The notes beneath the pieces are model-generated. The model saw nothing but the letters and a program-made list of their open reading frames with translations, was not told where the DNA came from and made no database searches. A program made the translations under genes and the position numbers. A DNA stretch of 64,000 nucleotides from Anaerolineae bacterium (GTDB taxonomy: Bacteria > Chloroflexota > Anaerolineae > Aggregatilineales > Phototrophicaceae), in the NCBI GenBank assembly GCA_022843745.1, contig JALHNB010000023.1, positions 1 to 64,000 on the forward strand, written 5' to 3'. Within the stretch, counting starts at the first letter, position 1; each line of letters begins with the position of its first letter. Of this stretch, positions 16,492 through 25,909 are shown one piece after another.

Positions 16492-18513
16492 TTACTCCCA
16501 CTGAATAGGGGCGGGTGGTGCTTCAGTTCCTAAATTGTTTTTCTCAGCTTCGCTGGGCGTTCCGGTGTAGTATGTTTTGATCTGCTTTAGAACGTCGGGC
16601 GGCGTGTAATAAAAGCTGACGAGCGTACCTTCGCAGCCGCGATCCACAATCGCCTGAGCGTGCAGCGCCATATACGCATCCATCACCGCCAACGCTTCGT
16701 CGCAGATTTCCACGACGCGAGATTTTTCCTTCTGCGTCAGATCGTCAGGCATTTTGTTGTTGCAAATTGGCTGTAATTCGACGGCTTTTTCCACACCGTG
16801 CAAATAGGTGATGGTGCAGTCGAGGCGATTGTCGAGAAAATTGAGGTAACTCAATCCATCTGCACTGGTCGTTTCTGCCGCGCAAACACGTAATTTTTCG
16901 GCAGCATTTTCATAATGTCGCCGCACCTCTGCCAATTTGTCTGCCCGCCATTTGCCGAAATAACCCAACCCGACATCGTGCCGCCACACGCCGACATAGC
17001 AGAATCCAACATTGGGCAAGTCATATCGCGCCTGTGAATCGGCATCGTCAATAATTTGCATGGCTTCAGCGTAGATTTGAGGCGATGCAATTCCCAATGA
17101 TGTCACATAGTCAGAATAAAACGCTTCCGGGCTGATGCCGTCAATCAGCGCTACTGCACTATAGCGGGCGCAGGTGCGGTTCTCGGCTGTGCGCCAATGA
17201 TTCAGGCTGATCGCATTCACGGGAGAATCGTCGTTCGTTTGACGCGCCAGTTGGATAAGCTGATAAATGCCTGTCAGCGCGTTTTGCTGAATATACATCG
17301 TGCCGTCGAACTCGATCCAGCTGTACATTGTTGCCCGCTGCCAGTCGTTAGGTGTCATTTCCATCGCTCGTGCATTATCAGCGACGGCGCGATTGCCATG
17401 ATCGAGCAAATAGGTCGTGCTGATTTCGGCGGGAATATAGCGGCGCATGATCGCCAGCAGCACCTTATGATGCTCCGGCACAACGCAATAAATCCCAATG
17501 CTCAATTTCGGCAGTTTGTCGCCACGCGCTTTGAGCGTCTGATAAAGCTCAATGTAATGACCGATTTCGCGGACGAGTTGATAGAGATCGACTTTGCCAT
17601 CAATCAGATAGGGCGCGATGTTGGGGTCATTGAGGATGTCATCGCCGAAATAGCGCACAGCAATCGCCCGCAGTTCTTCGCCCGGAATAGCGTGTCCCCA
17701 TCCGCCCGTTTCCTGCGTAATCATCTCTAAAATGTCGATTTGTGGATAGGTTTTCAGAATGGAATCGACTGCCGCCAGCGAGACATCCATGTTCTGTTCA
17801 CGCAGTTCGAACGAAAACTGCACCTGCAAGCCGACTCGCTTGGCCTCATTAATGACCGCTTGCAACCAGGCGATAGCCGCTTTACTTCGCGCCTCAATCT
17901 CGTCAAAAATCGGCTCAATCGCTGGAATGCAGAACGTTTTTTGATTGCGCACAACTTTCTGAATCACCGGGTTATCGGGAATATCGTGCCGCTGCCCGTA
18001 GAAAAAGTGGCCTGCATATTCGGTGCTGTTTTGCGAAGGCACTTCGTACCACTGGTTATGGTAGCTGTGAAATGTGATGTGATTCAGCCGCAACCGTGCC
18101 AGATTGCGAATATATTCCAGGGCTTCGTCCAGCGGATACCCGGAAATATCCATTGGAAAATTGATGTGCTGGCGGATACCCCGCTGGTTGACGACTGGCT
18201 GAATCTGCTCCGACCAGCCGTTAAGGGCATCCAGATTGGCAGGATGTCGCCAGCGTGGGCCAGTGATTTCAAAACAGAGGCCGATTTTTTCGAGCATCGT
18301 GTAAACGGCGTGAAGCACACAGGTCGCATCCGAACCGGAAAGATAAAGCTCTTTACTCTGGACGTTGACCGCGAAGCTGTAAGCAGACATCTGCGGGTCG
18401 ATGTCCAGGTGAAACTGCCAATCAGCAGGTATTTCTCCCAGGAAATGGCGTAATTCCTCAGCCGCGAAATCAAGCACTGGACTCGATTTGTTGAAGTGAA
18501 TTGCCGCTGTCAA
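16492..18513 (-). CDS. Glycosidase-like protein with GH67/GH20-type N-terminal domain
   Basis: 673 residues, no signal peptide. It begins with TTG at 18513, overlapping the stop of the permease gene (TTGA) with AGGGG about nine bases upstream; the next ATG is about 40 residues in and would remove a conserved part. Residues 1-90 look like the alpha-beta domain preceding GH67 or GH20 barrels (PVLDFAAEELRHFLGEI, ELYLSGSDATCVLHAVYTML). Then follows a probable TIM barrel from GIRQHINFPMDISGYPLDEA through LARLRLNHITFHSYHNQWYE. The distal 250 residues are mainly helical. It is cotranscribed with the second importer, so an intracellular glycoside or uronide is a likely substrate. I cannot point to catalytic acids with certainty. 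Confidence 0.65.
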   Translation of the reverse strand: MTAAIHFNKSSPVLDFAAEELRHFLGEIPADWQFHLDIDPQMSAYSFAVNVQSKELYLSGSDATCVLHAVYTMLEKIGLCFEITGPRWRHPANLDALNGWSEQIQPVVNQRGIRQHINFPMDISGYPLDEALEYIRNLARLRLNHITFHSYHNQWYEVPSQNSTEYAGHFFYGQRHDIPDNPVIQKVVRNQKTFCIPAIEPIFDEIEARSKAAIAWLQAVINEAKRVGLQVQFSFELREQNMDVSLAAVDSILKTYPQIDILEMITQETGGWGHAIPGEELRAIAVRYFGDDILNDPNIAPYLIDGKVDLYQLVREIGHYIELYQTLKARGDKLPKLSIGIYCVVPEHHKVLLAIMRRYIPAEISTTYLLDHGNRAVADNARAMEMTPNDWQRATMYSWIEFDGTMYIQQNALTGIYQLIQLARQTNDDSPVNAISLNHWRTAENRTCARYSAVALIDGISPEAFYSDYVTSLGIASPQIYAEAMQIIDDADSQARYDLPNVGFCYVGVWRHDVGLGYFGKWRADKLAEVRRHYENAAEKLRVCAAETTSADGLSYLNFLDNRLDCTITYLHGVEKAVELQPICNNKMPDDLTQKEKSRVVEICDEALAVMDAYMALHAQAIVDRGCEGTLVSFYYTPPDVLKQIKTYYTGTPSEAEKNNLGTEAPPAPIQWE

Positions 18514-19337
18514 AGTTTGATCGCCCCTGTGGATAAACCGTCGATAAATGCTCGCATACCGACCAGAAAAATGATAATCATGGGAATCGAGGCGATCACG
18601 CTGCCTGCCATTTGAACGCCAATCGTTGGTGCGCCCTGCTGCGTTGAGAGCAGCACTAAGCCTACCGAGATAGGCCGCAGCTCATCGCGGTTGAGTACCA
18701 ACAGCGGCCAGATCAGGTCATTCCACGCGCCGTTAAATTGCAGAATTGCCATTGACGAGATAATCGGCAGCGACAAGGGCAAGGTGACACGCGCCAACAA
18801 TGTCCAATGTCCGCCGCCATCAATACGCGCCGCCTCGAAAAGTTCTTCGGGCAGGCTCTCAAAAAATGTCCGCATGATAATAATCTGGAAGGCGTTCGCG
18901 CCCAGCACTGATGGCAGAATAACACCCCATAGATTATTCAGCAGTTTCAAATCGCGGACAAGCAGATAACGCGGCACAAGTGTGAGAATGCCGGGGATCA
19001 TCATCAGCGCCAGAATGAGGCTGAAAATCAGGATTTTGCCGGGGAAATTGTAACGCGCAAAAACATAAGCCGTGACGACTGCTAATATCGTGTTGCCGAT
19101 AACGATGGCGAAGGAAAGAATGATGGAATTGCCGAGATAATCACGGATGCCGAGATTCCAGGCGGTGACGTAGTTTTCCCAATTGAAGGGAAATGTCGGT
19201 AGCAGAGGATTGGTTGCCATCTGGCTGCTGTCCTTACCGGACATGATGAACAACATCGCCACCTGCACGAGCATTAATGCAACGATGATCGTCAGGGTGG
19301 TGTAGGAGAACCAGTTAAATATTCTGGAGTTTTTCAT
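18510..19337 (-). CDS. CUT1-type sugar ABC transporter permease, MalG-like (second importer)
   Basis: A 275-residue membrane protein with about six helices. It starts at the ATG at 19337, three bases after the stop of the partner permease; GAAGG is seven bases upstream, inside the end of that gene. The EAA loop LFEAARIDGGGHWTLLARVTLP is near residue 180. The N-terminal helix and PLLPTFPFNWENYVTAW before the second helix fit MalG-like subunits. The operon again lacks its own ATPase gene. Its stop overlaps the start of the glycosidase-like gene by a few bases. Confidence 0.93.
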   Translation of the reverse strand: MKNSRIFNWFSYTTLTIIVALMLVQVAMLFIMSGKDSSQMATNPLLPTFPFNWENYVTAWNLGIRDYLGNSIILSFAIVIGNTILAVVTAYVFARYNFPGKILIFSLILALMMIPGILTLVPRYLLVRDLKLLNNLWGVILPSVLGANAFQIIIMRTFFESLPEELFEAARIDGGGHWTLLARVTLPLSLPIISSMAILQFNGAWNDLIWPLLVLNRDELRPISVGLVLLSTQQGAPTIGVQMAGSVIASIPMIIIFLVGMRAFIDGLSTGAIKL

Positions 19338-19340
19338 GAT

Positions 19341-20270
19341 TTAGCCTTCACTTCCCTGGATATAACGCTGGTTGATGAGCGTCAGCGCGAAGATGATAAC
19401 GAACAGGATCACGCCAATGGCTGAGGCATAGCCGTAATCCGCATCCTGGGTGAAGGCCAGATACATGCGCAAACCTGGAACCATCGTTGACCAGCCGGGA
19501 CCGCCGTTGGTCATAAACAGTGAACGCCCAAAATCCTGAACCGTGCCGATAAATGTCAGAATGACCAGTACCTTGATCTGCCCACGTATCGACGGCAGTT
19601 CGATGCTCCAGAAACGACGCAACGTTGTTGCCCCATCGACGGCGGCGGCATCCAACATTTCAGTCGAGATGGAGAGAAATCCTGCCAGGAAAATGAGCAT
19701 GGTGAACGCATCCACCCAGGGAAAGCCCATGAACATGAGCGCGTACAGGGCGCTGCCCGTATCGCCTAACCAGACACGGGTGATCGACTCCAGGCCGACA
19801 GCCCGCAGGATGATGTTGATTCCACCATTGAGCGAGAACAACCATCGCCAGAGGACAATGAATACGAAACCAGGTGCGATCAGCGGTAAAACCACCAGTA
19901 CGCGATAAATATAACGGTGGCGGGCGCTGGGCAGACGGTAGATGAGATAGGCGACAAACAGCGGCACAGCCAGCGAAAGCAGGTTAAAAATGAGAAACTG
20001 GACGATATTGATCCAGGACTGGATGAGGCGCGTATCCTGCAAAAAATATTCGTAATTATAGAGGCCGATGTAGCTGGCGCGGCGACCATCCCACGAATGG
20101 AACGACCCCCAGAAGGCCATCAGCGCCGGATAATATTGAAACAGCACCATGCCGATCACTGTTGGCGCTAACAACAGGTAAAGCGTTCGATTTTTCCAGA
20201 TTTGGGAGAGTAGATGTCTAAACGAGTTTTTGGAACTTCGCTGTGTCAAAGGTTGTATTTTTGCGGACAT
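19341..20270 (-). CDS. CUT1-type sugar ABC transporter permease, MalF/UgpA-like (second importer)
   Basis: 309 residues with about six transmembrane helices. The ATG at 20270 is chosen because GGAG lies seven bases upstream; an earlier in-frame start would run into the hairpin region. The C-terminal half has EMLDAAAVDGATTLRRFWSI (the EAA loop) and LFMTNGGPGWSTMVPGLRMY, both typical of the UgpA/MalF type. It forms the channel with the gene three bases downstream. A terminator-like hairpin precedes it, so its level is probably below that of the binding protein. Confidence 0.92.
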   Translation of the reverse strand: MSAKIQPLTQRSSKNSFRHLLSQIWKNRTLYLLLAPTVIGMVLFQYYPALMAFWGSFHSWDGRRASYIGLYNYEYFLQDTRLIQSWINIVQFLIFNLLSLAVPLFVAYLIYRLPSARHRYIYRVLVVLPLIAPGFVFIVLWRWLFSLNGGINIILRAVGLESITRVWLGDTGSALYALMFMGFPWVDAFTMLIFLAGFLSISTEMLDAAAVDGATTLRRFWSIELPSIRGQIKVLVILTFIGTVQDFGRSLFMTNGGPGWSTMVPGLRMYLAFTQDADYGYASAIGVILFVIIFALTLINQRYIQGSEG

Positions 20271-20297
20271 ATTAGACTCCGTAAAACGGACTGGAAA

Positions 20298-20336
20298 CAA
20301 AAAGGTGTCTGGGCAAAAGTCAGACACCCTTTTGTA
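20298..20336 (-). terminator. Attenuator-like hairpin between binding-protein gene and permeases
   Basis: Arms CAAAAAGGTGTCTG (20298-20311) and CAGACACCCTTTTG (20321-20334) pair over 14 bp with one mismatch and a 9-base loop. On the minus-strand transcript the stem is followed by a T-rich run. Lying 25 bp after the binding-protein stop and 28 bp before the permease start, it probably ends most transcripts after the binding-protein gene, giving the usual excess of binding protein over permeases. Confidence 0.8.
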
Positions 20337-20359
20337 TTAATGTGGTTTAAGGGCTTGTT

Positions 20360-21865
20360 TTAGGGTTCAGGCCACGCTGCTGTATCCCAGTCGGGATGGT
20401 CGATAATCGCTTTTTCAGCCAGTCGTTGGTACTCGGTCTGAAGCTGTGCGCCGAAATCCTCTAAGGTGATGTCGTCATTCATGTACAGGCCGAGGAGTCG
20501 GATAAAGCTGCCATCCGGCGTCCAATCGCTGTTGCCAATGCCGCGAACAGAAGTCTCTGGTGACATGGGTGGGTTATAGAAACCGTAAACCTGATCCTGG
20601 ACGATGGGATCGGTGATGACTTCTTCAACTGCCTGATCTTTGGGAATGCAGGGCGGGAATTGGGTTTCGCACCACTGGTCATTGCCGGAACGCGCTGTCA
20701 GAAATTGGAGTAAGTCCAGGGCCAGCGGCAGCTTGCCATTATCAACGGTTGTGGTGGGGATCATGAAGGAATTGCCGATTTCGCCACCTTCCAGCCCGCC
20801 GTAACGACGTAAGACTTCCAGAGTTGCCAGGTCGCTGCTTTCTTTGGTGATGAGCGGAAATACAAACGAGCCAAATTCAAAATCACGAGTTGGGTCTTCG
20901 ATGTATTGCGGCAAACCCCAGAAACCGTTATGGGTCATCGCTACACGCTTGGTCAGGAAATACTCGACAGTACCCTCACTGGCCTGCCAGTCTTCGTTCC
21001 AGCAGCGATCCTGCATTTCGTTCATCAGGCGGGCAGTTTCCAGCACATAGGGGTTGTCACCTGTGACGACACCTTTATCAATCGCCCACATCATCATCTG
21101 CTCGTCGATATAGTTGCCGGCTTCAGGCCGACCCCAGGCATCAAAAATCCGTGTTACATCCGGCGCAAGCAGTTGTTCGCCAATCCAGCCCGAATACCAG
21201 CCCAGCGTTGGGCCAGCGGCGGCATCCGCAAACAGGGGCGTCCAGCCTGCTGCTTTCAGCGAGTCACATGCGGACATCAACTCTGCGTAAGTGTCCGGTA
21301 TTTCGGTGATTCCAGCCTCTTCAAAAGCAGTTTTATTGTAGTAAATCACAAGTTGACCGATGTTGGATGGCAGCGCATTACCGACGAAATAAACCTGACC
21401 GTTCGGGATAGCGCCTGATCTCAATCCGAGGGTCAGGTCATACCAGAATTCTTCACCCCAGGTATCGAATTCCCCATAAGGATTTTTCTCAGAAAGATGC
21501 GGTGTGAGGTCATAAACCAGGTCGATATTGCCTTCCAGAAAGGTATCATTCGGGTAAATCGCCACGACATCCGGCAGAGTTCCACTGATGAGCTGGGTGC
21601 GAACACGGTCATAGATGCCGTCCGTTGGCTGAGAGATAAATGTTACTGTCGCATTTGGATGAAGCTCATCCCATTCCTTGATGAGGTTGTAGGTCGCTTC
21701 CCAAGGGCGATTATCGCTCAACCCGGCTTCGTATTCATCGACGTTACCCCAGAATGAAACCGTGAGTTCGCCCGATAACTCATCCTGCGCACTGACGCTG
21801 GTCGCAATGATGAGCGCCAGCACGATAAACAACATACTCAACAAACGATTTTTTGTCCCTTGCAT
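20360..21865 (-). CDS. Sugar ABC transporter substrate-binding protein (second importer)
   Basis: 501 residues. The ATG at 21865 has GGAG about eight bases upstream. A Sec signal peptide spans about residues 1-26 (LLSMLFIVLALIIATSVSAQ). The mature protein begins with LTVSFWGNVDEYEAG and continues with the family 1 pattern: a hinge motif QLVIYYNKTAFEEAGITEIP near residue 165, then RVAMTHNGFWGLP near residue 310, with many aromatic residues in the expected ligand cleft. It heads the importer operon that runs to 16492. It is distinct in sequence from the binding protein at 6799. The sugar is unknown. Confidence 0.93.
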   Translation of the reverse strand: MQGTKNRLLSMLFIVLALIIATSVSAQDELSGELTVSFWGNVDEYEAGLSDNRPWEATYNLIKEWDELHPNATVTFISQPTDGIYDRVRTQLISGTLPDVVAIYPNDTFLEGNIDLVYDLTPHLSEKNPYGEFDTWGEEFWYDLTLGLRSGAIPNGQVYFVGNALPSNIGQLVIYYNKTAFEEAGITEIPDTYAELMSACDSLKAAGWTPLFADAAAGPTLGWYSGWIGEQLLAPDVTRIFDAWGRPEAGNYIDEQMMMWAIDKGVVTGDNPYVLETARLMNEMQDRCWNEDWQASEGTVEYFLTKRVAMTHNGFWGLPQYIEDPTRDFEFGSFVFPLITKESSDLATLEVLRRYGGLEGGEIGNSFMIPTTTVDNGKLPLALDLLQFLTARSGNDQWCETQFPPCIPKDQAVEEVITDPIVQDQVYGFYNPPMSPETSVRGIGNSDWTPDGSFIRLLGLYMNDDITLEDFGAQLQTEYQRLAEKAIIDHPDWDTAAWPEP

Positions 21866-22128
21866 TACAAAGTCTCCTTAGAATATTAGTCGAAATTTAT
21901 GTGATTGTTTGTCTGATGGACTTATGAACAACTATATATTATCAAGCATAGCGCCGTGTAATTTTATGCGCAACAATTGGTCTTATTTGTTATATCAGGT
22001 TTTATGGATTGTCTTGATTAAATTATGCTCAGAAATGAGGGCAAAAATCATCGACTTTTCAGAATAATTCGAGCAAAGGCGTGGTAATATACCCTACCGT
22101 AATCAGGGTAAAGGTCAGGAATTCTGAA

Positions 22129-23016
22129 ATGAGCAAGGCAAAACGAAACTCACTTGTGTTTTTAGCAATTGCTACACTGCTCATTATCATACTCGCGATG
22201 TCCTTGTCCAATCTGACATTATCCCCCGGTCAGCCGTTTACGCTTGAGGAAATTGAGCCTGGAGAGTTAGGCCTGAACCCGCTATCCCCGGATGGCAGTA
22301 TTCTGATCTGGATTTTCCGGGGGACAGTCGCTCTAATGTTGATCCTTCTGATACTCTATCTTGTCTACTCGTTGATGACATCGGAAGGGCGAAAACGGCT
22401 CATTGCGAATGCGCTGATGATTGTGATTCTCTTTTGGCTTGCGGATTATCTTCGCAATAATTTGCCTACCCCTACGGAGCAGCCAGAACAGCCTATGAGC
22501 GCGGCTGCGCAGCCCGATCAATTGGGAGAATCTATCCCCGCAACATTGTTCCCGACTGAGCCTCCTCAGTGGTTAACGCTGGCGGTTATTCTAGGAATCT
22601 CAGTTCTCATTTCGGTCTTCGTTGGTGTGATGTTCTGGTTCTTCTGGCAGCGCAGGAAAAAAGAGGCCAAGTCACCGCTGGATGCGCTCGCTGAAGAAGC
22701 CCAGATCGCGATTGAAGCCCTGAATGTCGGCGGCGATTTCCGGCTCACGATCATCCACTGTTATCAGGAAATGAGCCGGGTATTGAAGGCCGAGAAGGGG
22801 ATTGCCCGGGAGAGTGCCATGACCCCGCGAGAATTTGAATCCCAGCTTGTGGGTAAAGGTCTACCGCCAACGTCGATCAAAACGCTGACGCGATTGTTCG
22901 AGCAGGCGCGTTATGGCAGCGTATCCTCACAAACCAGCGAAGAAGACCTCGCCTTGTCATGCCTGACGGAAATTGTGGATGCTTGTAGAACGATTGGGAA
23001 TAGATATGAAGCTTAA
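22129..23016 (+). CDS. Membrane protein with C-terminal DUF4129 domain
   Basis: About 295 residues from the ATG at 22129, which has AGGA eight bases upstream; an earlier in-frame codon lacks a site. Three membrane helices are visible: near residue 10 (LVFLAIATLLIIILAMSL), near residue 70, and near residue 165 (LTLAVILGISVLISVFVGVMFW). The cytoplasmic C-terminus from about residue 200 is DUF4129-like (ALNVGGDFRLTIIHCYQEMS, then AMTPREFESQLVGKGLPP, then LTRLFEQARYGS). DUF4129 proteins accompany MoxR, DUF58 and transglutaminase genes. It opens an operon of five overlapping genes and overlaps the next by 11 bp. The cellular role is unknown. Confidence 0.8.
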   Translation: MSKAKRNSLVFLAIATLLIIILAMSLSNLTLSPGQPFTLEEIEPGELGLNPLSPDGSILIWIFRGTVALMLILLILYLVYSLMTSEGRKRLIANALMIVILFWLADYLRNNLPTPTEQPEQPMSAAAQPDQLGESIPATLFPTEPPQWLTLAVILGISVLISVFVGVMFWFFWQRRKKEAKSPLDALAEEAQIAIEALNVGGDFRLTIIHCYQEMSRVLKAEKGIARESAMTPREFESQLVGKGLPPTSIKTLTRLFEQARYGSVSSQTSEEDLALSCLTEIVDACRTIGNRYEA

Positions 23017-23662
23017 TAACAAAGCGAAGATCATTCTCTCATTGATTCTGGTGGTTGTCATTTTCAGCGTGATAAGCCTGATTTACTGGGATTTTATACG
23101 CGACGCGGTTGTGATGCCTGTCTATTATGTGATCTGGTTGGGTGATCTCCTTCTGAAAAGCATACCCCAGGAGGTGTATCTGGTCATTCTGATCGGTTTG
23201 TGCATCGTGATGGGTGTCACCACAGTCGCCAAAATCAGGACACAGCGGCTTGCTGAGAGTGGTGAACGGCAGCGTCCAATCGGCGGCACACGCTACCTTT
23301 TCTGGCGAAAAATTTACAGCCATATCGATTCCAGCCAATTTGCCCGAAATCATTTTGCATCGGAAACGCGGCGGTTGATTCTGGCTATCCTGTCACATCA
23401 GGAAGGGGTTGACGTTTTCGAAGTTGAACGCATGATTGTCAACGGCGATTTGCCTGTTCCCAAAACTGTGAGAAATTTGATCCTCAAGCAGGAAATAAAA
23501 TCTCCTATTAAGCCACAAAAAGCCATTGAGGGTGTGATTGACAGGCTGCGAAACCTGATTTTGGGCGAAGACTCAGAACTTGATTTGCAAATTGACCCGC
23601 AAACTGATGAGATTGTCAGTTTCATCGAACAACGTTTGGAGATTACGCGTGACGGAAATTAA
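23006..23662 (+). CDS. Unknown two-helix membrane protein in a MoxR operon
   Basis: 218 residues from the ATG at 23006, inside the end of the DUF4129 gene. Two hydrophobic segments lie at about residues 6-27 (IILSLILVVVIFSVISLIYW) and 50-70 (VYLVILIGLCIVMGVTTVA). The rest is soluble, with helices such as SETRRLILAILSHQEGVDVF and IDRLRNLILGED. I do not recognise a family. Such a gene between DUF4129 and MoxR is a common arrangement in these operons, which suggests a membrane partner of the MoxR ATPase. Confidence 0.7.
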   Translation: MKLNNKAKIILSLILVVVIFSVISLIYWDFIRDAVVMPVYYVIWLGDLLLKSIPQEVYLVILIGLCIVMGVTTVAKIRTQRLAESGERQRPIGGTRYLFWRKIYSHIDSSQFARNHFASETRRLILAILSHQEGVDVFEVERMIVNGDLPVPKTVRNLILKQEIKSPIKPQKAIEGVIDRLRNLILGEDSELDLQIDPQTDEIVSFIEQRLEITRDGN

Positions 23663-24629
23663 CCCCGCTTCGGATGTTAAAGTATCGGTTCTCGCTGAAC
23701 AGATTATCCAGGAAATCGGAACATCAATTATTGGAAAATCGGATGTTCTGTATAGGATGATGGCTGCCTTTCTTTCCGGGGGACATGTTCTGCTCGAAGA
23801 TTACCCCGGCCTGGCGAAGACGCTGATCGCCAATAACTTTGCCTCTGTACTCGGCATGGCATTTCGCCGGATTCAATTTACGCCTGATCTTCTCCCAGGC
23901 GATATTACAGGCGGGTATATTTACGACAAAGGCCGCAATCAGTTCGTTCTCCGACAAGGGCCGGTGTTCGCCAATATTGTACTGGCAGATGAGATCAACA
24001 GGGCTTCGCCGAGGACACAATCTGCGTTACTAGAAGCGATGCAGGAGCGCCAGGTGACGGTTGAAGGCGAAACTATGAAGCTTCCATCACCTTTTATCGT
24101 AATCGCTACCCAAAACCCGATTGAATATGAAGGCACGTTCCCGCTGCCAGAAGCGCAGCTAGACCGCTTCATGGTTAAACTTTCAATTGGATACCCCACG
24201 CCGGAAGAAGAAAAGGAGATCGTGCATCGCAGACGGGAACGCAAGCAGGACGATCAGCGCTTGCGTGTAGTAGCGGGTGGTGAGAGTCTCCAGGCAATGC
24301 AGCGGGAAGTGGAAGAGGTGTTTGTCGATGGGGATATTGAACAATATATCGTGAATATCACGACCAAAACTCGCTCACATCGTCAGATCGCCGTTGGCTC
24401 CAGCCCCAGAGGGACGTTAGCGCTCTTAAAATTGAGCCGAGCCTGGGCCGCTATTCAAGGCAGATCGTTCGTGCTGCCGGATGATGTCAAAATGTTCGTC
24501 AAACCCGCTTTGACCCATCGCTTAATTTTGCAGCCCGATTTGTGGTCAATGCCGCAAGCCGCAGATCGAATCTTAACTGAGATACTCCAATCTGTTCCTG
24601 TGCCTGTCATTCAGGATGAAACCGCGTGA
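23649..24629 (+). CDS. MoxR family AAA+ ATPase
   Basis: 326 residues from the GTG at 23649, which has GGAG seven bases upstream and overlaps the previous gene by 14 bp. The Walker A region reads HVLLEDYPGLAKT near residue 40, a frequent MoxR variant; Walker B is LADEINRASPRTQSALLEAM near residue 110. VTVEGETMKLPSPFIVIATQNP and EAQLDRFMVKLSIGYP are sensor 1 and arginine-finger regions, and the C-terminal lid has SPRGTLALLKLSRAWA. MoxR proteins act as chaperone-like ATPases that assemble or activate partners with von Willebrand folds, here probably the DUF58 protein encoded next. Its stop overlaps that gene in GTGA. Confidence 0.93.
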   Translation: MTEINPASDVKVSVLAEQIIQEIGTSIIGKSDVLYRMMAAFLSGGHVLLEDYPGLAKTLIANNFASVLGMAFRRIQFTPDLLPGDITGGYIYDKGRNQFVLRQGPVFANIVLADEINRASPRTQSALLEAMQERQVTVEGETMKLPSPFIVIATQNPIEYEGTFPLPEAQLDRFMVKLSIGYPTPEEEKEIVHRRRERKQDDQRLRVVAGGESLQAMQREVEEVFVDGDIEQYIVNITTKTRSHRQIAVGSSPRGTLALLKLSRAWAAIQGRSFVLPDDVKMFVKPALTHRLILQPDLWSMPQAADRILTEILQSVPVPVIQDETA

Positions 24630-25909
24630 GACTGTCGTTCATTCAGGTTGTCAGCCTGATTTTTGGGACGGTCATCCTGGGATTAGCCGCGCGGCGAAGC
24701 GATGTGGTCGCGATGTCGATCCCGCTGATCGCTTATCTTTTCGCGGCTATTGCCCAGCGTCCCGATGACATCAAGCTGACCGTGACACGCGAAGTATCCC
24801 CCGACTACGCGCCACAAGGCACACCCATTACCGTGAAGCTGACGATTTTGAATCAAGGCAGCGCGATTGACGAAGTGACCTTGCAGGATGTCCTGCCAGA
24901 TGGTGTTCGTCAAACGGACGGCCAATCCTCAATCGTTTCTTTTCTGGAAGCAGGCGGCAAGATTGAGTTGGAATACACGATGGAGGCCAGCCGCGGCGAG
25001 TACAGGGCTTACGAGGTGCAGGCACATGCCAGAGATTTTTCCAATCTTTTCGAGCTGCCCTTTTTTTACCGAACTTCGCAGCGCCTCCTTATTCACCCGC
25101 GCTACCCCAAACTGAACCGCATTAAAATTCGCCCACCACAGACTCGCGGATTTGCCGGGCCAATCGCTTCTCGACAAGGGGGAACTGGCGTGGATTTCTG
25201 GGCCATCCGAGAGTATCAAAGCGGTGATCCCCAGCGTCAGATCAACTGGAAGCGCACTGGTAAATCAGATCGCGACTTGTTCACCAACATTTTTGAGCAG
25301 GAGCGTGTCGCCGATGTTGGCATTATTCTCGACTCGCGCCAGCATGTGAATGTCATTACGCCATCAGGATCGCTGTTCGAACATGCGGTGACTGCTGCGG
25401 CATCGTTAGCCGAAAATTTTCTGGAAGACGGGAATCGGGTGAGCCTGCTCGTCTACGGCTCTGGTATCGGGCGGGTCTTTCCCGGCTATGGGCGCTTTCA
25501 ACGGGAACGCATTCTGAAGGAGCTATCGAGAGCAAGTACAGGCGTGAACTACGCGCTGGAAACGCTGGGGAATTTGCCCACGCGGTTTTTTCCAGTGAAA
25601 TCACAGATTATTGTCATCAGTCCGCTTTCGCCAGAAGACATCCCCGTGATTCTAAGAATGCGCTCTCAGGGCTATGCGGTTATCGTCATCAGCCCCGATC
25701 CGATTTCGGCTGAAAGCGCGATTTATGAAGACTTTGAATCGGCGGTCTATCGCATCGCCTATGCCGAGCGCGATTTTATGCTGCGCAAGATTCGCCAGAG
25801 TGGTGCGCAGGTTGTGAATTGGAACGTCGAACAGCCTCTCGAAGTCGCCATCCGAGCCGCTTTGTCGCGTCAACCTCCCGCCGTACATCTCAACATCGTG
25901 GGGAAATGA
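24626..25909 (+). CDS. DUF58 domain protein, von Willebrand A-like
   Basis: 427 residues. GTG at 24626 overlaps the MoxR stop by four bases. Two short hydrophobic helices lie within residues 4-45. Then an Ig-like region (VTREVSPDYAPQGTPITVKL, LEYTMEASRGEYRAYEV) precedes the DUF58 signature DFWAIREYQSGDPQRQINWK near residue 190. The part after it is vWA-like, with VGIILDSRQHVN at the place of the metal-site motif (Asp, Ser; the usual third residue of DxSxS is changed). Proteins of this type are membrane-linked partners of MoxR ATPases. It overlaps the next gene by four bases. Confidence 0.9.
   Translation: MRLSFIQVVSLIFGTVILGLAARRSDVVAMSIPLIAYLFAAIAQRPDDIKLTVTREVSPDYAPQGTPITVKLTILNQGSAIDEVTLQDVLPDGVRQTDGQSSIVSFLEAGGKIELEYTMEASRGEYRAYEVQAHARDFSNLFELPFFYRTSQRLLIHPRYPKLNRIKIRPPQTRGFAGPIASRQGGTGVDFWAIREYQSGDPQRQINWKRTGKSDRDLFTNIFEQERVADVGIILDSRQHVNVITPSGSLFEHAVTAAASLAENFLEDGNRVSLLVYGSGIGRVFPGYGRFQRERILKELSRASTGVNYALETLGNLPTRFFPVKSQIIVISPLSPEDIPVILRMRSQGYAVIVISPDPISAESAIYEDFESAVYRIAYAERDFMLRKIRQSGAQVVNWNVEQPLEVAIRAALSRQPPAVHLNIVGK

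Noticed and set aside
17740-18453. 237-codon open frame opposite the GH67/GH20-like gene
   Set aside because: Antisense shadow of a clearly coding gene; no family motifs and no ribosome site.
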